Shown here: in pieces, positions 28,273 to 40,200 of the stretch
Numbering within the stretch: the stretch's first letter is position 1
How the letters are laid out: every line of letters begins with the position of its first letter
Origin: Corticium candelabrum
Taxonomy: Eukaryota > Porifera > Homoscleromorpha > Homosclerophorida > Plakinidae
Length of the DNA stretch: 64,000 nucleotides
Direction of reading: 5' to 3'
Assembly: GCF_963422355.1 (NCBI RefSeq)
Contig: NC_085085.1
Span: 7,865,661-7,929,660, forward strand
The notes under the pieces: generated by a model
The model's input: only the letters and a program-made list of their open reading frames with translations
The model's database searches: none
Told to the model about the DNA's origin: nothing
Program-made: the position numbers and the translations under genes

Positions 28273-31200
28273 CGGATAAGCGATGGCGTCGCCCATGTTT
28301 TAAGTCGCTGATGGTGTCTCTGGCTATTCTCGCTACTCGGGTGATCACAGGGACTGCTTCTTTCTTTCTTTCAAGCGTTTTTCAGCTCTTTTCTGCTGGT
28401 AGTCTCATTACGTTTGCTCCTGGGTTTTCTGTCGACGTCCATCTCAACCCAGGATGTCTGCGTCATCGGATAATGGTGGTTCGTGTTGTTCCACATCACC
28501 GTCCAGTTCTTGTCTAGCGACTTGTCCTGTTTGCCACGTTCCTCGTCGAGACGACTACGCTTTATGGCAACACATAAATCTTGATCATATCAGTCGTCGT
28601 TGCTTTCCTCCTGTGGATTTCCTTACCAGGTCAGGTCGTCGCCTTTGTTCGGTCTGCGGTTTTTCGTATGCCAGACGGTGGAACTTTTGTCGCCGTTCTC
28701 AAGGCCCTGGTCTCCCCCGCTGTGGTGGAACCATGTTGGATCCGGGACAGTCAGTCTGGTTAGATGACGTCACTGTTTGTTCCTCTTCAGCTGCCAATTG
28801 TTCGAATTTCACACTTGCTCCACAGCTGCCTCCCTCGCAAGGAGGAGATAGTGAGGAGGAGATCGATATACAGACAGGAATGACAGAAATGCCAAGTTTC
28901 TATGAGGAACCATCTTTTCAGTCATTTGATGATCCAGTCATGGAGGCTATCCACTCTGCTGTCCACCTGTCTTGTCACAGTTCATCTGAGACAGTCCTTT
29001 TCAATACCCTCATGGAGGAAGTTTCTCACTTGCCAACTAAAACTGTCAATCACATCCCACGTTCTGTTCGCCCTTTACTTGGGAAAGTACTTTCTGTTGA
29101 GTTCAAACACGCCATTAAAAACGGCATATGGGGGTTTGCACGTCTACATATGTTTGCAAAGGCTGTTCTGCGCTGCCCGCCTAGAGGAGGAAGGAAAAAA
29201 CGGTATGTGGTGAAGTCAATACTTCAATCTCGTCTTGATCGTTGGCAATCTGGAGACCTTCCCTCTTTGTGGGCTGATGCTAGAGCTGATGCTATCTCTC
29301 ATATGTCTTCCAGTAGCAAGAAACCATCAATTGCTCAAAACAATGCCAGACGTTCTTTAGCCTTGGCACGAGAAGGTCGTTTCCGAGATGCTATGCGCGT
29401 TTTAGGCTCATATGGCTTGGCAGCCTCTGATGATAATGACGCTATACATGAACTACAACAACGCCATCCTTGCCACTCACTCCCTGAATGGAATACAGAC
29501 ATTCCACCAACGATCACTGTCAATCAGGATTCAGTGCTTACTGCCTTACGTGCCTTTCCTAGAGGTTCAAGTCCTGGAGCTTCTCAACTGCAACATCAGC
29601 ACCTGATTGATGCAATAGATGGAACCACAACTCCTTCCTCAATAGACTGCTTGGATAGTCTTACTCAATTCATTTGTTTCTTGTTATCGGGTCATGCTGA
29701 TGTTCGCATATCTCCTTGGCTGGTTGGGGCACCTTTGACTGCTCTTCGAAAGAAATCCGGTGGCATACGGCCTATTGCAGTTGGTGAAATTCTGCGACGC
29801 CTGGCCAGTAGGCTTTGTTGTATGGCTGTGAAATCTACACTGCCGGAAGTCTTTTTGCCATATGGCCAGGTTGGTGTTGGTGTACCTGGAGGTGTCGAAG
29901 CAGCCATTCATGCCCTTTCTGCTCTTCTTGATGAACATGGTGACAACGCTGACTTGTGTTGTCTCAAGATTGATTTTTCAAACGCTTTTAATGAATGCTT
30001 TCGCTCCTCTTTCTTGCATCGCCTACACAGAGAATTCCCTGCTCTATTTGGCTGGGCACAATGGTGCTACCATTGTGAAGGCTTCCTCAACTTTGGTGAT
30101 ATTCTAATTCCTTCATCAGGAGGTGTACAACAGGGAGATCCTTTGGGCCCTCTCTTATTCTCTCTTGTCATCATGGAGTTGATGGACAGTATTGGTCCTC
30201 TTCCCGACATCAACATGAAGCTTTGGTATCTTGATGACGGTTCGTTCGTTGGTCCCCGCACTGCAGTTGCTACTCTCCTTAATGTTCTTGAAATAAAAGG
30301 ACCCCTGTTTGGGCTACACCTTAATACGAGCAAATGTGAGGTGTTTTGGCCTTCCGGCGATCAACAGTTTCTTGATTTCCCTCCTGAAGTTCAACGTATC
30401 ACTGAAGTGGCCGGAGGAGCTGAATTACTGGGTGCACCACTCTGTGGATCAGACGCTTTCTTTGCCATGTCAGTTGCTAAAAGGATTGACAAAATCAGTG
30501 ACTGTCAAAATCGTTTGTCTGATTTAGATGACCCCCAGGTGGAATTACACCTTTTACGTAGTTGCTTGGGTCTCTGTAAACTCAATCACATCATCCGTAC
30601 AGTTCCAACAAACAAGATCACCAAGGAGCTGTTGAGATTTGACGTCAATTTACGCCACTGCTTGGAAAGCCTGTCTCGTTCCTCCATTTCTAATGAAGTT
30701 TGGTCACAGGCTACCAGGCCCATTCGTCTCGGAGGTCTCGGTCTTCGTGAAGCTAGTCGTTCTGCCCCAGCAGCTTTTTTGGGAAGCTGCAACTCATCTC
30801 GTGATTTGACCAGCAGACTTCTACTGTCATGTTCTTTGCCTTTCCATCAGTCAAATGAAACGTCTCACGTTGAGAGAGAGGATCAGGTATCGGAGATAAC
30901 AATTCCTGGAGAGCTTGACTGCCGTAGCATTCTATCCACACTTCTTCCAGATAATCAAGATCTACAAATTCGTAAAATGACTCAAAAAGAAATACAACGA
31001 TTACTAGATGTCTCACTCAGTCTTCACATCCAAGACAGTACTCCCAGCATAAGAGATAAGGCTCGTCTGAACGCAATTTCAACCCCACACTCCGGATCAT
31101 GGCTGCGGGCATTACCCAACACAAATCTCGGCCTCGTCATGTCTCGGGAGGAATTCCTGGTTGCTCTGCGTCTTCGCCTCGGTATTGCTGTTTTCCCCTC

Positions 31201-34200
31201 TTCTCCACTTCTTGTTCGGTGTCCATGCGGTCAAGTAATTGACAAATTTGGAGACCATGTTCTTGGTTGTGGTTCTGGGCCGCTTCGCTTGAAGCGCCAC
31301 AATGCTCTATGTGATATTCTGTATCGATATCTGCTAGTGGATAATGCTGGGTCTCGTAGAGAACAGTGTTTCTCCAGCGAAAGTAACGACAGGCCTGGAG
31401 ACGTCTTCCACCCGGATTTCTTACAAGGAAAAGCTGCTTTTTTTGACATCTCAGTTAGAAATTCTTTTACCAATCATTTCATCAACAGTTGCTCTACCAA
31501 AGCAGGAGCTGCCGCCGAAGCTGGCGAAGTTCAGAAAGACCTTCGCTACGATTCAGACGTCACAAGCACAGGAGCCAGTTTTTACCCTATGATTGTTGAG
31601 ACATATGGAACATGGTCCACATACAGCTTGGAGATCATAAAAGTGATTGCAAGGAAAACTTCAGTTTTGAACAAATTACCTGTTAGCAGAATAGTATGTA
31701 ACATACATGAACAACTAGCAGTACGACTTTGGCAGTATAATGCCAGGATGGTTTTGGACAGGCTACATTTGGTCTGTCATGGAGAGTAAAATAAAATATA
31801 TATATATGTATGTATATATATGTATATATACTTGTACCAGTATACATGAGGATGGAAATGAATCCTGATGCAAAGTCCACGTAAGGATGCCGTTGTTGTC
31901 CACCGTGATAGCGAAATCCAGGCAAATATCAGCGGTATTATGTTACCATGTCCAGTACTTATGATCACAGATCCATGCACCTCAGCTCCTTCACGGCACC
32001 GTGCACATTCATAGTGTGTTAACCTGCACGGCTGGAGTATGGACGTGAACATAATTAGCTCGTACGTGCTTTCCTTTGATTTACATGTAAACGATATGTG
32101 CAATTACCTGCGAAAGAAACGTGGGACTATTCTTGAAGGATTGAATGACACTAACGTTGTTTCCACAGTGTTAGAATCTACCACGTCTATTTGCTCGTAT
32201 ATGCATCGCTCTAGAGATGAAATTTAAGATTAATATAAAATGTGCACTATTGTACGTGCAGAAGAAGCTTATGCAATAGTTGCTTATGTTTTTAGTCATG
32301 TCTTTATAGACAGAATATCCTTTTTGTCGGCAAGACAACAGGTTCAGGAATAAATAATCAATTAGTAAGTTTCAGGGCAGTTGCTAAGAGTAATTGACGC
32401 TTCCATTCCACTGCTTACCTCTAGACCAACCGAACAGCAGTAATAACACTGTTGTGCATGTTCAACTTCGCGGTGGTCATACGTTCTTGCTCCAGCTGTC
32501 TGCATCGAAACTCTAACTTCACTCTAATGGCTAGAAGATTTCGTAAAACTTTCGAGAAATTTGACGGACTACAGATGGATGCAGCTGAGAGAATCGGTAC
32601 GAGAAGAAGAAAATCAGAAAACGGTCTTCCAGAAGATCACCATGCCTACCAGTTCTTAGACTTTGACGGTAGTTATGCTATGTCGTATTCCAGCTTTCTT
32701 TACATTGGAATAGCCGCATTATAAGAATAATATATGTATAAACTGCAATATAATTGCTGGCTTGTCCCCGCCGTTATCCGTTGAAATCCTGGGTGAATAC
32801 GAGAGGGATTTGCTTGTTATTCCGCTGTATACCGTACGAGTCTCGGACCAGTACCAATGTAATTAAGAGTAATTCCAGCCAAAATCTGACAGTATTTGCT
32901 GAAATACCGGTCAATACACCTATGTTTTCACGATGTAATTCGCCTGTAATTACCAGCCGGTACCACGGCGTGCACTTCGCATCAGGATGCTCTTTGCTGT
33001 GATAGCGGAAACAGGTAACTGATATCACATGCTGATGAGGTAATATTTTAAAAGAAAACACAGACATGCACTTAGTTGCTACTAAGTTCCTTTGTAGACT
33101 GCTTTACCTTCCCGCATTCCAATGGGATGTGATCAAGTCAACCATGCACCAAACCACAATGGAGAAAAAAGGACTCTACTAGGATCCAATCTGATTATCC
33201 TTATGCAGCTCATCAAAATTCTTGTCAAAACAGAGTAATTAGGTATGCTGTAGGTGAGGTGTGTAAGATCCAGGATGTCCCTCATCTGGTTGTACCAGAC
33301 TCATCCTGAAAATCTTCAATATCGTCTCATCATCTTCTAAGCTCTGGCCTTATTGAAAACTTGCATAAACTGCTGCAATCTTTTGACAGTTTTCTTTGCT
33401 TCTGTATTAAACTGAGGTGTGTAAAATTCCTTCTCTATCACACCATCTCACACACAACACGTGACCGCAATGCAGTATAAGGTCTTCGTTGCCACCGAGT
33501 AATAAAGACATAGACCTATAGAGGCAATTTCCATCACCTCTAAAATCTACTGGAGTCAATGTTTGATCCACATCATCAGGGTGCAGTCCTTGTGAGTACA
33601 AGAAGTAAACAAATTTGAATCATGTAACAGCGCGAATGGTTTGTATGCATGTTTCCAGTTCAATTTCTGCTGCTTTCTTCAGAGAGTAAAATCCGTCTAG
33701 CGCTGCTTGGTATAGTGTTTTAAGCAACACATCGAAGAACGCGACTCTTCATGGCTCTAACATATTGTATGTATTTAGTGGAGGCACCATGTGTACTACA
33801 GTCAGTTATAGCTACAAGGTAAACAACGGATGAGGATCAAAGAATACGTCCAACGCGACAAAAGAGACGTTTTACGATTTACGTACCACGCGACAGAGAG
33901 TTTGAGGCGTTGATTATGTACCACGCAACAGAGTTTGATCAAGACTTTGGATCTGGCAACTGTCACGATGCAAGTCTTATCTGGCACAACAGCAATGGTG
34001 CATGCATGTTCGCCATGATGAGATTGTTTATCGAAATACCCCATTATATCCTTATTCAATTAGAATGCCTCTATTAGTCAAGTGGTTAGGCTCTGCAAGA
34101 GATCTGCTTGCTGCTGAAGTACATGATAAGAACCCACAGGCACGTAAATAGCACATCTGCTGCAACCACAACTTCACTAGCATTTCCTGTGTAAAGGTCA

Positions 34201-37200
34201 ATGCAAACAGACAGTACATGGTGCCTGCATGTACTCTGATCAACTCATGATGCAAATCCTGTTGAGTATTCATTTTGTACTGTTAGGAGTGACTGAGTTA
34301 CAGAGTAGAATGTGCAGTAGCAAGTGTTAGCGACGTGGAAGATCACCCTCCCAGTGATAAGTTTCATTGGGAAATTACATCATTCTCATGTCAAATGGCC
34401 TTGCAATCTCTCATTTGGTCAGTCAAAGGCATCGTTTGGTAGGCCATTGGCCGATGGCTGGCTGTCATTTCCTGCTGTGCACCTCGTTTGTGGGGTTAGG
34501 TTGTACAAACACATTGTGCTACATTTATGTAAGAAACACTTAAAGGGGAACTCGCAAGCAAAAACAAGTTGCTCTTGAAAAATAGCCTTGCTTTTGAGAA
34601 GTTCAACGGTACCCTAGTCGCTAGCCAAAGCAACTCCGTAAAGGAGAAATCGCGTTTCAAATGCTCCCAGGTGAAGAAGGTGCACAAGGCATGAAGTCAC
34701 TGGAGATCAACCTGGATCGTTTTGTATTGGAAAAATCTTGATTAGCACAACGCGACTCTCTTCATCAGATCGCTTGATTGGACACAGCACTTGAACATTC
34801 ACCTTCACTGTGAAGCAGGTGCAGCTTCGTAGCGGTGAGAGGAAAATGCTGGAGACATTCATTATGACTTCTCATGCGAGTAAGGAGAAATCACGTTCGA
34901 ATGCTCCCAGACAAAGAAGGTGCGCGAGGCATGACGGCACTGGAGGTCGACCTAGATCGTTTGTAATGGTAAAATCTCTATTAGCACAACCCGACTCCCT
35001 TCATCAAATTGCTTGATTGGAGACAACACTTGAACATTCACCTTCACTGTGAACAAGGTGCAGCTTCATAGTGATGAGAGGAAACACTGGAGGCATTCGT
35101 TATGACTTCTCATGCGCATAGGTGTGGAACCTCGAGGATACATTGCTTCAACTTCCACTTTGACGTATAGTGCTGTAAAAAGACTGGAACAGATAGGGTT
35201 TTACATTGATCTTACATCTGTCATAACGTTAACCCTAACGCACTCACTAGCTCTGCTTTGAAATCTCTCTCAAAGCAATCCGACTGAAAATGATATCGCT
35301 TACTCTGGAATGTGGTCTGACTGCCTCCCTTTTAGCCTCAAATGCAGAATCCACTCTCTCAACCACGCTCGATCGAATGGAATCTAAAACAGACTTCTTT
35401 CTCCATCAAGCATGTCTACAACAAACTTTACAAGTCAACAGCATACTAATGAACCTTAGCTATCTCAAATCGGAGCGAGGTAATTGGTATAACCACGCCC
35501 ATCCTGGAAGGGATGAAGCTGCACAAACTGTTGTCATGGAATGCTCAGGCACAAAAGGAACAAAGTGGTTTACTTTTAAAGAAAGTTTCTCTCTGTCTTA
35601 GTTCACTGTGCTTGACCGCATGATAGCTATATTAAGCCTTATGGTCCGTGGAAAATTTCCAGACCTCAAGAACCTGAGAACCTAGTACATAGGATAGGAT
35701 GGGCCAGATATCTGCAGAACTCTTTTGTTACCATCAGATACTGACCTAAATAGTGGGTGGTGCTGACAACCACTGTTGATCTTCGAGTACTTGTATTACA
35801 ATTAAGTTCATACCAAAGGCAGTCTTTGTCCTAATTGGTCTTATCTTCAAATCAAGCATCCCAGAAACTACTTGTTAGCCTCAAACAACTTCTCACCTTT
35901 CAAAATACAAATACAAGTCCATTGTCTTCATAGCTAATCACTGCCTACTCATGCAGTAAAGCATCGCGGGCCTGTACCACGTGGAGCCAATGCATGGTGG
36001 CGCATCATGCCTCTTGTGTGCTGGGGACAACCCTGTAGAAGAGTCGTAAACTAGGAGAACACGGCAAAGCAGAAGTTAATGAATAGTTTCCTCGGAGTTC
36101 CAGATCTACGCGCATGAGAAGTCATAACGACTGCCTCCAGAGTTTTCCTCTCATCGCTACGAAACTACACCTACCTCACAGTGAAGGTGAATGTTCAAGT
36201 GCTGTCTCCAATCAGGCGATTTAATGTAGAAAGTCGCATCGTGCTATTCAAGATTTTCCAATACAAAACGATCCAATCGACCTCCAGTGATGTCATACCT
36301 CACGTGTATTGTCGTCCGGGAGCATTCAAAATGCAATCAGTCCCTTTGGCTGGCAACTAGGGTACTGTTGAACTTCTCAAACACAAGGCTACTTTTAAAA
36401 GCAACTTGTTTTTGCTTGCGAGTTCCCCTTTAAAGACACCTGTTGGTATTGTAAAGATAAGTGATATCCAATTAACTCTAAGCTTATTTACTTAATTAAT
36501 CCTAATGAGGTGTCAGATACCCAGGAGAAGTGACAGCTGCTTCACCAGCAAGCATCACATGTCTGAACCATCATGAATTGTTTGCAAATTATATCTCTAC
36601 TAGAGAGATTACACTACAGCGAGGTGATTTAAAAGATGCCAGCTCACAAATTCACGTGCACAGGCAGACACACCCACCCAACTTGAAATCGTGCCTTTAT
36701 TCAAACATTTACCATTTACCAGTTTGAGATAGCTTGCTGTTGAACGACAATGCGATTTCTCGATCTTTTCCTTGTTGCACATGACCCAAAAATGAGTCTG
36801 GAACTTCGAGGCCAGTCATTACCATGTACGATAGATGCACGATCCGCGTTGTCGGTGGTGTCCGGCACCTCTCCGTGGCTACATTCACACTGCAGTTTCG
36901 GATGCCATCGCGATAGTGAGATAATGCTCTGGTTTCCACCCATTTCTGGGTCACGTGAACAAGGAAACGATTGAGAAAGCGCTTTGTCGTTCAACGACAA
37001 GCCATTTCAAGATGGTAAATGGTAAATGTGTAGATAAAGAACCTAACTGACTTGTCGTTAGCTTTCTCGAAATGTCAAGTATGAGGAGCAAAACTACCGT
37101 GGCGGACAAGAACGCGATTCGCATTTCTCTTTGTATTAGTAATAAAGGCTGTACGTCATAGAACGTGCTGCACCCTAAGATGTTCGCTTGTTCTGCTCCA

Positions 37201-40200
37201 TGAGGACACGACTTGAAATCATGGCACGTTTTCAAGTTTGCGTGGGTGTGTCTGCGTGTGAGCAGGCACCTTTAAGTAAAGACATCTACAGAAACCTCTT
37301 TCACAAGAACCATTGTAGTTACAAAGCAAGAAATAGACCACCAATAAAAAGACATGTATGTAGCTTAATTAATTAACAACACCATGCTCTAAACTTGACC
37401 AACCTATTGAAAATAGCGGATTAGGCTTTAGCCATCTCTTTTACGACAGCAGATTGTCAGTGTGATTTTAGCAAATTACAGCTAATAAAGACAGGTGTTA
37501 GTGCACGTTAAAAAACCAAACGTTTCATCTAATGAGAATTTCTCTAGATGATCCCTCTATTACTGATATTGAATTTAGTAAGGTATTGCGACTATGGCAC
37601 TCAAGAAGGAAAGAAGGTTACCTACAGTCCATATTGCTATGACCTAGATAATTAGTAGAAATTACGATTGAAGACTGAACTAACATAGAAGCATGGACAT
37701 ATTACTGGTTTGCTTTGATATCATTATATCAACAGAATTTGTAGTAGTGTATTTTGAATTGTTAGTTTTTGAATACAGCATAATGTCTGCGAGTGTGGCA
37801 TGAAGAGTAACTGTGAGTGTGGAGTGTTCTACCCAGACAATGCAGAACGGATAGCGGGTGTTTCACACATTAGTGACCGAAAGCGGAAACTCCCAAGCAT
37901 CTATTAATTTGTGCTACCATGACTGGGATGCTTACAAGCTCCAGGATCCAGATAATGCGTGTAGTGCTACCACTGCAAAGACACTCTATAGATTGGATAC
38001 AGTATCATTTAAATATGCAATCCTAACTAGTGCAACACAACAAGAACACCAATATTTAGTCCTAATCTACTACATTCAAACACACCAAAATAAAGTGCCT
38101 GATCGAAGTTGTGATACTACTTTTCAACACTAAGTCTTCTATTTCTCCACCCAGACCATAAGTCACATGCTTTTTCATAGCAAAAAGCACTTGGCTCTGG
38201 CCCTTCTATAGATATCATCATAAGGTTCTGAAATGTCTTGTTTCCTAGGCAGTTACAAAGATCAGTTTTTATTAGTTTTAAGTTTCAGAGAGGCCATTTC
38301 CGTAAACGCAATTGCATCAGTAAGGCTTACGTGATCTGTTGGCGTGCAAAAACTGCTTCACATGGCGGACGACATTCTTGAAACAGCCCCTATCAGTTTT
38401 TAAGATATGAAACGTTCTTAACGTACATCTGTCAGGTTTGCTCTGAGATAGCGCCCAGATATCCAACTTGGTTAGTATGGATTTCCCATTAGCGAGTGAA
38501 GAAGGAGCCAGTACCCTATCCCATATCTCCGGAATGCTCCTTTAAGCCATACATACAACCCTATTAGGTAGCAACAGCTTTGCCAAAAGTTATCATTCAT
38601 TAGTACTTAGAATAATAGACGTTCCAGATTTTAATGTTTACTCAATTATGAAGATGAATCATGTGCAGAAGCAAAATTAGGTTTTGAAGAGTGGGGAGAG
38701 TGTTTAGAAGTCCCAGAATTAGATGAAGACATAGTGTAGTGCTATTTCTGTTCATTCTGAGCTAGGAATTGGTTTTGAAATAGGTAGCACCTTCAATTTT
38801 AAGAATTACTGTGTGTAAACTGTCAGTATGAAAAAGCATGCACTACAGTCACCTTGAATGTCCGGACAACCACCCTTGATGTCCAGACAACATCCAAGTT
38901 GTCCTGAAAAATGTGCGAACACTTGGAAAATTCTAATTTAAGGCATGCAAATGTATTTGAATGATGACAAACACAGTAATTCCAGACCTTCCTCATGCAA
39001 CGAGAAGAAACGAAGTAGTAAATTGTGTTAATTATTTATGCTTGCTCTAAAAATGATGCAGGCAAGGATGAGAATCTAATAATGAAGTTTATCTGGACTA
39101 AGATGCCTTACTTAGGAACTTCATTAATTAAGTCTTCTGCAATAACACCAACACAACAATTTTCTACGTGCTGCCAACTATGAACTTGCAGTGGGCATAG
39201 AGGAAAATGCTATACCAAAATACTGACCAAAATCTAACGTACTATAAACCAGAAAATCGTGCGTAAATAATATTGTGCGGTTTTGTCCAAAATCACTCCT
39301 TCGACTCTATTGTGCAGTTTTAAATTGTGCGATTGGCAACCATGTACACTCATGGCGTTGCAGTTCCACCTTGTGCAAATCACGCAACTTGCGGACTGTC
39401 GACTCAGGCACGTTCCAGCGCAGTTGCCTAGTGAAGTGTCGACTGCTGCAGCAGGCCCGTGGTGGGCTGTATACTTTCCAATAGCTGCCCTCACTTCCTC
39501 ACTGTACGTGTGCTGGCTTGTCGTCTTTCTTCGTAGCTAGTAGGTCGTCATCTTCATCTCCAACGGCATCATTGGCGGCCTCTTCCTCTGCATTAAACAG
39601 AACAGGGACAAATATGCCCTTGTCTTTGGTGTAATACGTTGAAAGAAATCGCAGATCGACATGGAAGAAACGGATGCTGTTCCGTAACAGGTTCTAAAGA
39701 ATTACGCATGCACAATAGGTTTATGTTCTGCGAATGCAATTCGTACCATGTCAGTTCGACCGCGAGAAACACACGATATAATGTACCGCACAATTTTCTG
39801 GTTTTACTGTATACTTCCACATCATCCGACTGCTCATCTAGGCCATACAAACATGTTGGCTAACACTGCATGGTTTTGAATCTCAAGTAAACCCTATTCT
39901 CCTACCCAAATGGAAATAAGGATAGGACAGACTTAGAAACAACTCCCAGGCACCAGGCTGCATGGCGTGAGATGTTCTGTAAGTACATACAGTACTAGAA
40001 CATCCATCTAATGCTACTGATTAGTTTAGTTCATGCAATCACCACAGCTGGTAGTTCTTGGGTTCTTCTCTAATAATGTCACCACAGAAATCCTTCTCTT
40101 CCTCTAGATCAATGTTTAAATCCTTCAGTAAACTACGACGAAAATGCCTAACACAAACATGAACGCTCTAAACGAATTGTTGTACTACGTATACATGAAT

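Noticed and set aside
28269..28517. Short frame before the R2-type ORF as a separate gene
   Set aside because: It overlaps the LINE leader, begins in the AT/GT repeat edge and has no motif; the zinc-finger frame from 28454 explains the region.
33025..33060. Second CTGATGAG ... GAAA hammerhead-like core
   Set aside because: The segment between the boxes (GTAATATTTTAAAA) cannot form a stable stem II, and stems I/III are not evident.
34070..34150. tRNA gene or tRNA-derived SINE
   Set aside because: TAGTCAAGTGGTTAGGC resembles an A box, but no B box (GGTTCGANTCC) or cloverleaf follows.
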